Assembly: GCF_003762925.1 (NCBI RefSeq)
Contig: NZ_RJUK01000001.1
Coordinates: 2,108,001-2,172,000, forward strand
Direction: 5' to 3'
DNA from: Marinimicrobium koreense
Lineage (GTDB): Bacteria; Pseudomonadota; Gammaproteobacteria; Pseudomonadales; Cellvibrionaceae
Length of the DNA: 64,000 nucleotides
Shown piece by piece: positions 24,596-33,247 of the stretch. The stretch's first letter is position 1. Each line of letters starts with the position of its first letter. Both the position numbers and the translations under genes were made by a program. The notes under the pieces were generated by a model. The model had not been told where the DNA came from and did no database searches. It worked only from the letters and a program-made list of their open reading frames with translations.

Positions 24596-25369
24596 ATGTG
24601 CGAACTCCTGGCCATGAGCGCCAACACCCCCACCGACCTGTGTTTCAGCTTTACCGGCCTGACCCGCCGTGGCGGCGAGACCGGGCCTCACAAAGATGGC
24701 TGGGGCGTGGCGTTTTACGAAGGCAAAGGGGTGCGCAATTTCCACGACGCCGATGCCAGCGCCTCCTCCCGTATCGCCGAAGTGGTGCAGACCCACCCGA
24801 TCAAAAGCGAAGTGGCCATCTGCCATATCCGTCAGGCCAATGTGGGGGACATTTGCCTCGCCAATACCCACCCGTTCACCCGCGAGCTATGGGGCCGGTA
24901 CTGGGTGTTTGCCCACAACGGCCAAATATCGGATTTCGCGCCCGAACCCGGTTTCTACGAACCGGTGGGCACGACGGACAGCGAGGCGCTGTTCTGCGAT
25001 ATGCTCAACCACTTGCGCCGACATTGCGATCGGCACACGCCGACCGCCGAGGTGGTGCAGCGGCTGGTGAGTCTGTCTGAAGACTACGCCCGTCAGGGGG
25101 TATTCAACCTGCTGTTGAGCAACGGCGACTGGTTGTTCACCTACTGCTCCACCAAAATGGCGAGCATCACCCGCCGGGCGCCCTTCGGCCCGGCCCGCCT
25201 GAAAGACGCCGACATGATGGTGGATTTCGAATCCGAAACCACGCCCGATGACATCGTCAGTGTGATCGTCACCGAGCCGCTCACCAGCGATGAGACCTGG
25301 GATATCTACCAACCCGGAGAGTGGCGCTTGTGGCGCAAGGGCGAAATTGCAATGCAAAAAACCGAATAG
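24596..25369 (+). CDS. Class II glutamine amidotransferase (YafJ-like)
   Basis: This 257-residue protein begins Met-Cys-Glu-Leu-Leu; after methionine removal Cys becomes the N-terminal nucleophile of the class II (Ntn) glutaminase. Further family landmarks are RRGGETGPHKDGWGVAFYEGKG, AICHIRQANVGDI with TRELWGRYWVFAHNGQI, and VGTTDSEALFCDMLNHL. No synthase domain follows, as in YafJ. These proteins are predicted to release ammonia from glutamine for an unidentified acceptor. The gene is monocistronic, with a non-coding gap on both sides. Confidence 0.9.
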   Translation: MCELLAMSANTPTDLCFSFTGLTRRGGETGPHKDGWGVAFYEGKGVRNFHDADASASSRIAEVVQTHPIKSEVAICHIRQANVGDICLANTHPFTRELWGRYWVFAHNGQISDFAPEPGFYEPVGTTDSEALFCDMLNHLRRHCDRHTPTAEVVQRLVSLSEDYARQGVFNLLLSNGDWLFTYCSTKMASITRRAPFGPARLKDADMMVDFESETTPDDIVSVIVTEPLTSDETWDIYQPGEWRLWRKGEIAMQKTE

Positions 25370-25419
25370 AACGCTCGCCTAAGCGAAGTCTAACGACATC
25401 TGTTTATCGCCAGGGGCAC

Positions 25420-25448
25420 TTTGCTTAGGACACATCCGTCTAAGCAAA
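25420..25448. promoter_or_regulatory. Inverted repeat upstream of cysJI
   Basis: Perfect 9-bp arms TTTGCTTAG (25420-25428) and CTAAGCAAA (25440-25448) are separated by 11 bases, 85-113 bases upstream of cysJ. A related CCTAAGC half occurs near 25379. A dyad with an 11-base spacer would suit a regulator such as a LysR-type protein (for example CysB), but the identity is inferred only from position. Confidence 0.4.
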
Positions 25449-25532
25449 ACGGCGGCGATACCTTGAGTTTTTGTTAGCCTGAGTCACTATCAAAGTCACA
25501 GGATCACGGAACCCGTGGGAGCCCGACTTCGC

Positions 25533-27317
25533 ATGAACGCACCCTTGCCACCCTCACCGTTGAACGACGCTCAGCGCCAGCAAATCGACGCCCTACTCCG
25601 GGAATTGAACGAGCAGCAACTGGACTGGGTCCAGGGCTATCTGGCCGGCTACCGGGCCGCGCTGCAAGCCGGCGGCGAACCGTCCAGCGCAAGTTGTTCC
25701 GCCGTCACACTGACCATACTGTACGGTTCTCAGACCGGCAACGCGGAAACCCTGGCCGAACAGTTGGCGGAGCAGGCCCGCGCCCAGGGCTTAGACGTCG
25801 AGAGCCTGGATATGGACGAATTCCCCGTCCGGCAACTGAAAAAGACCGAGCGGCTCGCCCTCATCACCTCCACCCACGGCGAAGGCGATCCTCCGGATAA
25901 TGCCCTTGGGTTGCACGAGTACCTGCACGGGCGCAAGGCACCGAAACTCGGTCAGCTGCGTTACGCCGTACTGTCGCTGGGGGATTCCAGCTACGAATAC
26001 TTTTGCCAGACCGGGGTGGATTTTGATCAACGCCTGGCGGCGTTGGGCGCCGAGCGGATGATCGATCGCGCGGACTGCGATGTGGACTATGAGGAGGCGG
26101 CCGATCAGTGGATGACGCAACTGCTGTCGACACTCAAATCCGAGACCAAGAGCACGGCTGCCGTCGCTCCGACACCCACAGCATCTCCCTCCGCCACTGC
26201 GGGCCATGATCGAAAACACCCGTTTTCCGCCCCTCTGTTGGACAGGGTAACGCTGAACGGCCGGGGCTCCAGCAAGGCGGTGCACCACCTGGAGCTTTCC
26301 CTGGAAGATTCCGGGCTGCGCTACCAACCCGGCGACTCCCTGGGCGTTTACGTGCAGAACGATCCAACGCTGGTGGCCCGGATTCTCGAGCAGACCCAAT
26401 TGGACGGCGAGCAACCCGTGACGCTCAAGGACGATTCCCTGACACTTCATCAGGCGTTGCAGCATCACCTTGAGTTGACGCGATTGACACCACCGACGGT
26501 GCAACAGTGGGCCAAACTGAGTGAGGCCAGCGAGCTTCAACAATTGACCAACGATAAACGGGGGCTGATCGACTGGCTGCACGGGCGCGATCTGTTGGAT
26601 CTGCTCCAGGAATATCCCATTGGCGGACTGAGTGCCCAGACGCTGGTCGACCACATCCGTCGCCTGCCGCCCCGTCTCTACTCCATCGCCTCCAGCCAGG
26701 CGGCCGTGGATGACGAAGTGCACCTGACCGTGGCAGCGGTGCGCTACCAACAACGCGAGCGCCTGCGTGAAGGGGTGGGCTCAACCTGGCTGGCGGATCG
26801 CCTGGCGCTGGATGACACGGCACCGGTGTTTATCGACACCAATAAGAACTTCCGCCTCCCGAATGACCCCAACGCGCCGATTGTGATGATCGGCCCCGGC
26901 ACCGGGGTAGCGCCGTTTCGTGCCTTCATGCAGGAGCGCGAGGCCGAAGCGCACTCAGGCAAGAACTGGCTGTTTTTTGGCGACCGGAATTTTCGCACCG
27001 ATTTTCTCTACCAGCGCGAATGGCTCCAGTGGCGCAAGCAGGGGCTGCTCAGCCGACTGGATGTGGCCTTTTCCCGGGACGGGCCGGACAAAGTGTATGT
27101 GCAACACCGAATTCGTGAGGCGGGGGCAGAGCTCTGGCGCTGGATCGAGGACGGCGCGCACCTGTACGTGTGCGGCGATGCCAATGCCATGGCGCCGGAC
27201 GTGCACGAAGCCCTGATCGACGTGGTCAGCACCCACGGACACAAAAGCCGCGACAGCGCCGAGCAATACCTGCGCGAGCTGACCCGAAGCAAACGCTACC
27301 AGAGAGATGTGTACTGA
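25533..27317 (+). CDS. cysJ: NADPH-dependent sulfite reductase flavoprotein subunit CysJ
   Basis: This 594-residue flavoprotein passes electrons from NADPH through FAD and FMN to CysI in assimilatory sulfite reduction. Domains in order: a flavodoxin domain (TILYGSQTGNAETLAEQLAE and STHGEGDPPDNA, about 60-200), an FAD-binding reductase domain (LPPRLYSIASSQ and GVGSTWLADRL) and the NADPH domain (PNAPIVMIGPGTGVAPFRAF, then FFGDRNFRTDFLYQREW and YVCGDANAMAPDV). The chain ends in the usual RYQRDVY. ATG 25533 is chosen by comparison with E. coli CysJ; GTG 25515 in frame is an alternative. It is coupled to cysI by a TGATG overlap. Confidence 0.95.
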   Translation: MNAPLPPSPLNDAQRQQIDALLRELNEQQLDWVQGYLAGYRAALQAGGEPSSASCSAVTLTILYGSQTGNAETLAEQLAEQARAQGLDVESLDMDEFPVRQLKKTERLALITSTHGEGDPPDNALGLHEYLHGRKAPKLGQLRYAVLSLGDSSYEYFCQTGVDFDQRLAALGAERMIDRADCDVDYEEAADQWMTQLLSTLKSETKSTAAVAPTPTASPSATAGHDRKHPFSAPLLDRVTLNGRGSSKAVHHLELSLEDSGLRYQPGDSLGVYVQNDPTLVARILEQTQLDGEQPVTLKDDSLTLHQALQHHLELTRLTPPTVQQWAKLSEASELQQLTNDKRGLIDWLHGRDLLDLLQEYPIGGLSAQTLVDHIRRLPPRLYSIASSQAAVDDEVHLTVAAVRYQQRERLREGVGSTWLADRLALDDTAPVFIDTNKNFRLPNDPNAPIVMIGPGTGVAPFRAFMQEREAEAHSGKNWLFFGDRNFRTDFLYQREWLQWRKQGLLSRLDVAFSRDGPDKVYVQHRIREAGAELWRWIEDGAHLYVCGDANAMAPDVHEALIDVVSTHGHKSRDSAEQYLRELTRSKRYQRDVY

Positions 27318-29026
27318 TGAGCCATGACGATTTGCCTTTAGCCGAACAGATCAAGCGCGAGAGCCGGTATCTGCGGGGTACCCTGCGCGACTCCCTGGCG
27401 GATCATGCCACTGGCGCGCTGCGCGATGAAGACACGCACCTGAGCAAGTTTCACGGCCTCTACCAGCAGGACGACCGGGAGCTGCGCGAAGAGCGCCGTC
27501 AGCAGAAACTTGAACCGCACTTCCAGTTTATGCTGCGCTTGCGGCTACCCGGCGGGGTACTGACCCCGGACCAGTGGCTGGGACTTGATGAAGTCGCCGA
27601 CCGCTTTGCCGACGGCAGCCTGCGCCTGACCACCCGACAGACGTTTCAGTTTCATCGGGTGTTCAAGGAAAACCTGCAACCGCTGATTCAAGATCTGGAT
27701 TCGCTGGGGCTGGACAGCCGGGGCGCCTGCGGGGATGTCAACCGCAACGTGGTGACGAACGTCAACCCGCACCTTTCTGCCAATCACGCACGGGTCTATG
27801 ACCATGCAGTGCAGATCAGCGAACGACTGATGTGGCGATCGCGGGCCTATGAAGAAACCTGGCTGAACGAAGCACCAAAAACGCGCGAAGGCGAAGAGGA
27901 AGAACCCTTCTACACCTACCGCTACCTGCCCCGAAAATTCAAGGTCGCCATCGCCTTGCCACCCCACAATGATTGCGATGTATTGGCCAACGACATCGGC
28001 CTGATCGCCATCGAAGCACACGGCGACATCATCGGCTACAACATCGCCGTGGGCGGCGGCATGGGTATGACCTACGGGGAAACCGGTACCTACCCGCGCC
28101 TTGCCAGCCCGGTCGGCTTTGTGCCGGCCGATCAGGTGGTGGATGCCTGCGAGGCCATTGCCGCCATTCAGCGCGATCACGGTTGCCGCACCGACCGGGC
28201 TCACGCCCGATTCAAATACACGCTCGATGATTACGGGCTGGACTGGTTCAAGGATCGGTTTGCCGAGGTGCACGGCACGCCGCTGGAACCATTGCGGGAC
28301 TACACCCTAAAGGACAGTGGCGATCAGTTCGGCTGGACCGAGGACGACCTGGGTCGGCACCACCTGACGCTGTTTATCCCCAGCGGCCGCATTCGCGATT
28401 TCGAGCAACTGAAGTTGCGTACCGCGTTGCGCAGCATCGCCCAAATTCATTCAGGCGAATTTCGCATCACCTGCAACCAGAACCTGATCATCGCTGGCGT
28501 CAGCGAACAGGAGAAGTCAGCCATCCAGAAGCTGGTGGAGCACTACGGCCTGGATGATGGCAGCAACAGCTCACCGCTGGCACGCAACGCCATTTCCTGC
28601 GTGGCCTTCCCCACCTGCGGACTGGCCATGGCCGAATCCGAACGCTACCTGCCGGAGTTAAGTCAGAAAGTTCACCAGTTGATGAGTGAGGCGGGCATCG
28701 GTGACGAGGTGATTCAATTGCGCGTATCCGGCTGCCCCAACGGCTGCGCCCGCCCCTACCTGGGGGAGATTGCACTCACCGGAAAGGCCCCCGGAAAATA
28801 CAACCTGTACCTGGGCGCCGATACCGGTGGCAATCGGTTGAACCGCCTATACCGGGAGAATATCGACGAGGCACAGATACTCGCCGATCTGAAACCGCTG
28901 TTCGAGCGTTTTGCCCGGGAGCGCGATGCCGATGAAGGGTTTGGAGATTTTCTCTACCGCAGCGGCATTATCCGTCCCTACAGCGGCCCCGAAGACTTTC
29001 ATCAGCCATTGATCGCCCGCGGGTGA
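27317..29026 (+). CDS. cysI: Assimilatory sulfite reductase hemoprotein subunit CysI
   Basis: This 569-residue siroheme and [4Fe-4S] subunit reduces sulfite to sulfide with six electrons from CysJ. The start ATG 27317 overlaps the cysJ stop. Motifs include LRLTTRQTFQFHRVFK, RGACGDVNRNVVTN, GGGMGMTYGE, FRITCNQNLIIAGV, and the cluster/siroheme ligands CVAFPTCGLAMAESERYLP and VSGCPNGCARPYLGE. Length equals the E. coli protein (570). No cysH or siroheme synthase gene is adjacent, so the rest of the sulfate assimilation pathway lies elsewhere. Confidence 0.96.
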   Translation: MSHDDLPLAEQIKRESRYLRGTLRDSLADHATGALRDEDTHLSKFHGLYQQDDRELREERRQQKLEPHFQFMLRLRLPGGVLTPDQWLGLDEVADRFADGSLRLTTRQTFQFHRVFKENLQPLIQDLDSLGLDSRGACGDVNRNVVTNVNPHLSANHARVYDHAVQISERLMWRSRAYEETWLNEAPKTREGEEEEPFYTYRYLPRKFKVAIALPPHNDCDVLANDIGLIAIEAHGDIIGYNIAVGGGMGMTYGETGTYPRLASPVGFVPADQVVDACEAIAAIQRDHGCRTDRAHARFKYTLDDYGLDWFKDRFAEVHGTPLEPLRDYTLKDSGDQFGWTEDDLGRHHLTLFIPSGRIRDFEQLKLRTALRSIAQIHSGEFRITCNQNLIIAGVSEQEKSAIQKLVEHYGLDDGSNSSPLARNAISCVAFPTCGLAMAESERYLPELSQKVHQLMSEAGIGDEVIQLRVSGCPNGCARPYLGEIALTGKAPGKYNLYLGADTGGNRLNRLYRENIDEAQILADLKPLFERFARERDADEGFGDFLYRSGIIRPYSGPEDFHQPLIARG

Positions 29027-29034
29027 GGCCATCA

Positions 29035-29259
29035 CTATACCGATGGGGTTTGCTCTGCGTGGTCCGCCGGCTCGCGGCGATCGCACTTTACGCAATTGAG
29101 CAGGGTTCCGAGCATGGAGGCTCGTCCCATTGCGGTGGTAACCCAAGGGCGCTCAACCCAGGGTGGGTTGTGACGCACATGCTGATTGTGGCCGCAGGCC
29201 AGGCGCGCTACCCAGTGGTCTTCTTCATCTTTGTGGTAGCCGATGATCGGTTGCTCCAT
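29035..29259 (-). CDS. DUF3565 family small protein
   Basis: This 74-residue protein starts MEQPIIGYHKDEEDHWVARL and continues CGHNQHVRHNPPW and LLNCVKCDRREP. The His/Cys pattern (CGHxQHVRHxPP plus CVKC) is typical of the DUF3565 family and suggests metal binding, but its role is unknown. It lies eight bases downstream of the BCCT transporter gene on the same strand, so is probably co-transcribed, and it converges with cysI with almost no gap. Confidence 0.85.
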   Translation of the reverse strand: MEQPIIGYHKDEEDHWVARLACGHNQHVRHNPPWVERPWVTTAMGRASMLGTLLNCVKCDRREPADHAEQTPSV

Positions 29260-29267
29260 ATTTGTGT

Positions 29268-30863
29268 TTACGACCTCTCATCTGCGGCGCCATCGTCCGC
29301 ATCAACGAGGGAGGACTTACGTTCATTGTCATCGAGCAACCGCTGAATGCGCTCTCGCATCAATGCTTCGTGCAACTCCATCTGGCGCTGCTCGTTCCGC
29401 AACGATTTGAGCAATGACGCGGCCATAAACACCATCAGCACCATAAACGGGAAGGCCGCAACAATGGAAATGGTCTGCAGTGCGGTCAGGCCACCGCTCA
29501 GCAGTAGTACGCCGGCCACCAATACCTGAATGACGCCCCAGGTCAGTCGCATGGGCCGGCTTGGAGAGAGCACCCCCCGGCTGGTGAACATGCCCAGCAC
29601 AAAGGTGGCCGAGTTGGCCGAGGTGATGACAAACAGCACAATCAGGACCAATACCAAGGCACTGATCCAACCCACCGCGGGGAGGAATTCAAGCATCTGA
29701 AACAGCGCCGAACTCATCTCCCGGGTCACCGCGTCGCCCAGCGCTGCACCTTCAAACAGTTCGAAGTACAGCGATGAGCCGCCAAAGGTGGCAAACCAGA
29801 GGGTGCTCAGTAGCACCGGCATACCAATGACGCCAACCACGAACTCCCGAATCGTCCGACCTCTGGAAATACGGGCGATAAAGCTTCCCACGAAGGGCGC
29901 CCAGGACAGGCCCCAGGCCCAGTAAAAAATCGTCCAACGGGCTACCCAGTCCTCACCCGTGTAGGGCGACATCACCAGGCTCATACCGATCATGTTGGAA
30001 AAGTAATCACCAATGGCATTGGTCATGGCGGCGGTGATGAAGTCAGTGGGCCCGGCAAAGAAAACAAACACCAGAACGGCCGCAGCCAGCAGCATGTTGG
30101 CATCGCTAACATAACGCACGCCACTTTCCAGAGGCGCCAGTGAGCAGAGTAAGAACACAATGGCCACCCCGGCCAATATGGCAAGCTGGGGCGTAGTGCC
30201 GAATGCCATACCAAACACCGAGCCCATTCCACTGTTGATCTGAATAACACCCAAGCCCAGGGTGGTGGCCACCCCGAACACCGTAGACACTACGGCCAAC
30301 ACATTGATCGCGTGCCCCCAGCCACCATCCACCCGGTCGCCCAGACTGGCCCGGAAGGTCTCGCTGATCAAGCCCGGCCGCTGCTGACGGAAGCGGACGT
30401 AGGCAATCGCGAGCCCCACGACAGCAAAGTTGGCCCACTGATGAAATCCCCAGTGAAACAGCGAGTACTGCATGGCCAACTCAGCGGACTCGGCACTGCG
30501 CCCCTCGGCCATACCCAGGGGCGGATTGACGTAGTGCGTCATGGGCTCGGCGACACCCCAGAACACCAGGCCAACCCCCATCCCGGCCGAAAAAATCATC
30601 CCCAACCAGGTGGGATAGGAAAATTCCGGCGCTTCACCGTCGGCCCCCAACCGGATGTTGCCACTACGACCGGCCCCCAGAGCAATGCAGAACACCAGAA
30701 AACCGGTGGTGACAAACAGGTACAGCCAGCCGAAGTGGCTGGTAGTGAAGGCCAGCGCCTGCTCTGAACCACCTGCCAACTGCTCTGGCCAGAAAATGCC
30801 GAGCACAACAAACGCACTCAAGAGTGCAACCGATACGTAAAAAACCCAACCGGGTCTGTTCAT
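29268..30863 (-). CDS. BCCT family betaine/carnitine/choline transporter
   Basis: This 531-residue membrane protein has about 12 helices and the BCCT signature: MIFSAGMGVGLVFWGVAEPMTHYVNPP and, further on, FYWAWGLSWAPFVGSFIARISRGRTIREFVVGV with the aromatic/Trp box. Other segments are FHWGFHQWANFAVVGLA and VLIVLFVITSANSATFVLGMFTSRG. It should import a quaternary ammonium compatible solute such as glycine betaine or choline, driven by sodium or protons; exact substrate is uncertain. The cytoplasmic tail is charged (MRERIQRLLDDNERKSSLVDADDG), a region often involved in osmosensing. A compatible-solute uptake system fits a saline habitat. Confidence 0.93.
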   Translation of the reverse strand: MNRPGWVFYVSVALLSAFVVLGIFWPEQLAGGSEQALAFTTSHFGWLYLFVTTGFLVFCIALGAGRSGNIRLGADGEAPEFSYPTWLGMIFSAGMGVGLVFWGVAEPMTHYVNPPLGMAEGRSAESAELAMQYSLFHWGFHQWANFAVVGLAIAYVRFRQQRPGLISETFRASLGDRVDGGWGHAINVLAVVSTVFGVATTLGLGVIQINSGMGSVFGMAFGTTPQLAILAGVAIVFLLCSLAPLESGVRYVSDANMLLAAAVLVFVFFAGPTDFITAAMTNAIGDYFSNMIGMSLVMSPYTGEDWVARWTIFYWAWGLSWAPFVGSFIARISRGRTIREFVVGVIGMPVLLSTLWFATFGGSSLYFELFEGAALGDAVTREMSSALFQMLEFLPAVGWISALVLVLIVLFVITSANSATFVLGMFTSRGVLSPSRPMRLTWGVIQVLVAGVLLLSGGLTALQTISIVAAFPFMVLMVFMAASLLKSLRNEQRQMELHEALMRERIQRLLDDNERKSSLVDADDGAADERS

Positions 30864-30965
30864 GAGACGCTCTGCTTCAATATTTTAATGGTGAGCCAAG
30901 TGCTTGATATGTAGCGAAAAAGCCTAACACGGACCGCACCAGCGACAAATACATTGATAAATACG

Positions 30966-30993
30966 TTGACAGTCACCCTAAAGCCTGTAGGAT
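30966..30993 (+). promoter_or_regulatory. Sigma-70-type promoter for the cold-shock gene
   Basis: TTGACA (30966-30971) and TAGGAT (30988-30993) with a 16-base spacer give a start near 31000 and a 5' leader of about 160 bases. Long leaders are typical of cold-shock genes. The 294-base gap between the BCCT and csp genes contains nothing else convincing. Confidence 0.5.
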
Positions 30994-31157
30994 GGCTCGG
31001 GTTAGGAAGTTCTGATTTATATTGTAAAAACCTGTTCGATCCCTGCCCGTAGCTAGCAACTCTGTCGCACGTCATCGTCCTGTCTTTTTAAGTAATAGAA
31101 CCTTTTTAGCACCACCGGTCCATCAGGGCCACCATCAAATGATTTATAGGTACGATT

Positions 31158-31364
31158 ATGTCAGTAGTTACTGGAACAGTTAAGTGGTTCAACGAAGCGA
31201 AGGGTTTTGGTTTTCTGGAGCAGGAATCCGGTCCGGACGTTTTTGCACACTTCAGCGCCATCGTTGGTTCAGGCTTCAAAACCCTGGCCGAAGGCCAAGC
31301 GGTCAGCTTTAACGTGACCCAAGGTCAGAAAGGCCCGCAAGCCGAGAACATTCAGGCGATCTAA
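31158..31364 (+). CDS. Cold-shock domain protein (CspA family)
   Basis: This 68-residue single cold-shock domain has [18 protein letters not shown] containing the RNP1 motif KGFGFL and DVFAHFSAI containing RNP2. The protein binds single-stranded RNA or DNA and in this family melts mRNA structure at low temperature. AGGT precedes ATG 31158. Length and residues match CspA/CspE-type proteins; the sequence is too short to name the paralogue. A strong terminator follows the gene about 75 bases downstream. Confidence 0.95.
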   Translation: MSVVTGTVKWFNEAKGFGFLEQESGPDVFAHFSAIVGSGFKTLAEGQAVSFNVTQGQKGPQAENIQAI

Positions 31365-31440
31365 ATCGTCTGCTGACACAGCCCGTCGCCGACAACCGAA
31401 GGCCGACGGATTGTGTTCTTTCAGGGGTTACTCCTGAATC

Positions 31441-31474
31441 AAAAACGGCGCCCTGTGAGGGGCGCCGTTTTTTT
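31441..31474. terminator. Bidirectional rho-independent terminator
   Basis: ACGGCGCCC pairs with GGGCGCCGT around a six-base loop, flanked by five A residues on the left and seven T residues on the right, so it can stop both the cold-shock transcript and the convergent nirK-operon transcript, whose last stop codon lies five bases further right. Confidence 0.92.
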
Positions 31475-31478
31475 GTGT

Positions 31479-33119
31479 TCAATTTTCAATGGCGCGGTTA
31501 CGAATCAATAACAATCGATCGCTGGGTGCACGCTGATCCGCTTTCATCTTGTCGGTATCCATGGAGGGAATACCGTCTTCCACCCGCAAGAAATCCTTGA
31601 GGATATCCATACGGAAAGCACCGGTGATGATATCCAGGCGACCATTGCCGGTGATATCCACCAACTCCAGTGGCACCACACCACGGTAGTCATCGCTGAT
31701 GGGCCGAGGCTGGAATGTCAGGTCGCCGGTATTTTCATACCAGATCAGGGACTGCCGTTTTTCATCGTCCCAGTAATTGGTCCAGCTACTGACCACGATA
31801 TCCGGATCGCCGTCGCCATCCATGTCCGCCACCGCCGCATTCGCAGCGCCATAGAAACGGCCGATGTCGTGGGCGGCAAACTGCATATTGCCTTTGTTTT
31901 CGAGCCACTGAACGCCGTGGTAAGGCTTGGGATCGGTTTGGGTATCGAAAGCATCACCATTGGTGAAGATAATATCCGGTTTCCCGTCACGGTTCAGATC
32001 CTCAACGGTCATACTGGTGGCACCAAACAACGGATGCCCGGCACTGACCAGATCCACCCGCTCAAACTCACCTTCACCCTGGTTTACAAAAGCGACCATG
32101 GTTTCGTATTCCTGAGCGAGCAATGTGACCAGATCCATTTTGCCATCGCCATTGAGATCCGCAGGCGTGATATTGAGCGCACCACTCAACCCCAACAGGG
32201 GTCTCTTCTGGTAATCGCCGCCGCCCTGATTCTCCAGCCAGAACACCTCGCCAATGCCAGCGCCACCAAACACCGACACGGCGATATCCAGATCGCCATC
32301 GTCGTCCAGATCCAGCGCCTGCACATCGGTCACACGCCCGAGCTGATGAATCAATAGCTGTTTTTCGTAGCCGCCCCCCGGCGTCTGCTGTAACAGAAAA
32401 ATTTTGCCCGCCAATACTCCACTTGGGGCGAACTCGCCGAGATCGGCCACCAGAATGTCCTGCCGGCCATCGCCGTTAAAGTCGACGACTCGGGCCGTGA
32501 TCGGCAACTCAATCTCGGCAATGGTGGACTCCCGCCACTGAGGTTTTTCACCTCCATCGGTTTGCAGCAGACGCAACTCGCCGCGCTCGCCGTCGCTGAC
32601 CAGAAAGTTGAACCGGGCATCATTGTCCATTTCCACCTGCTGGATATTGAGAATTTGCGGAATACCTACCCCATCACCCACCCGCTCGGAGGTCCAGCTC
32701 ATTGCCGGATGAGGATCATCAATATAGGGGAGGCTGGCCAACTGTTCGGGGCTGGACCCGTAATACAGTGCCTTGATGTGGGGTACGGCCTCCGCCGGAA
32801 TCACGTCCTGACCGGTGCGGTTTTTGGCCAACTCCACCATGGAATCGATCACCCGCGGCCAACTGTGCCGGGGCAGCAGCGAGGGTGAGGGCACCTGATG
32901 GCAGCCGCCGCAATAGCGCTGCGTCAGCGCCACCACTTGTTCGCGGGATAGCCGCTCTGCGGGCTGGGACGGGTCGGCTTGGGACTGGGCCTGTGCCTGA
33001 GCCAGCACCGGCGTCGACATTGCCGCGCCAAGCACCAGTAGGCCGACCCGCAAGCGTCGGAAGGTTGCGCTCCATTCACCGGTAAAAACACGGGGGGTCC
33101 TGAGAAGGGTTCGATGCAT
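31479..33119 (-). CDS. FG-GAP/VCBS repeat protein with c-type heme motif
   Basis: This 546-residue exported protein is taken from ATG 33119, since the open frame further upstream runs through an inverted repeat. A hydrophobic stretch LRVGLLVLGAAMSTPVLAQ is the signal peptide. Residues 70-74 read CGGCH, a covalent heme c site, followed by HQVPSPSLLPRHSW. The remainder is a propeller of about six FG-GAP/VCBS repeats with calcium loops such as DFNGDGRQD, DLDDDGDLD, DLNGDGKMD, DLNRDGKPD, DMDGDGDPD and DITGNGRLD. The gene ends the series cytochrome c, nirK, nirV, sco on one strand. A periplasmic electron-transfer or assembly role linked to NirK is an inference; no function is established to my knowledge. 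Confidence 0.82.
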   Translation of the reverse strand: MHRTLLRTPRVFTGEWSATFRRLRVGLLVLGAAMSTPVLAQAQAQSQADPSQPAERLSREQVVALTQRYCGGCHQVPSPSLLPRHSWPRVIDSMVELAKNRTGQDVIPAEAVPHIKALYYGSSPEQLASLPYIDDPHPAMSWTSERVGDGVGIPQILNIQQVEMDNDARFNFLVSDGERGELRLLQTDGGEKPQWRESTIAEIELPITARVVDFNGDGRQDILVADLGEFAPSGVLAGKIFLLQQTPGGGYEKQLLIHQLGRVTDVQALDLDDDGDLDIAVSVFGGAGIGEVFWLENQGGGDYQKRPLLGLSGALNITPADLNGDGKMDLVTLLAQEYETMVAFVNQGEGEFERVDLVSAGHPLFGATSMTVEDLNRDGKPDIIFTNGDAFDTQTDPKPYHGVQWLENKGNMQFAAHDIGRFYGAANAAVADMDGDGDPDIVVSSWTNYWDDEKRQSLIWYENTGDLTFQPRPISDDYRGVVPLELVDITGNGRLDIITGAFRMDILKDFLRVEDGIPSMDTDKMKADQRAPSDRLLLIRNRAIEN

Positions 33120-33142
33120 AACCGTAGTGCCGCTGTGTTTGT

Positions 33143-33206
33143 TGGGTCCCACAATGATAAGCGGCTCCGAAGGCCTCTCCGGCACCGTTTATCATTGTGG
33201 GACCCA
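33143..33206. repeat. 18-bp perfect inverted repeat
   Basis: Arms 33143-33160 and 33189-33206 are perfect reverse complements (core GGGTCCCACAATGATAA) around a 28-base GC-rich centre. It lies between the sco stop and the FG-GAP protein start. As RNA it would form a very stable stem in the operon message, acting as attenuator, processing site or stabiliser; a mobile miniature element is another option. Confidence 0.75.
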
Positions 33207-33247
33207 GTGTACACCAGGCCGGGGCATGACTGAACGCGCCCAGACGC

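Noticed and set aside
31020-31060. A tRNA T-arm-like stretch (GTTCGATCC) before the cold-shock gene
   Set aside because: No acceptor or anticodon arms can be paired around it.
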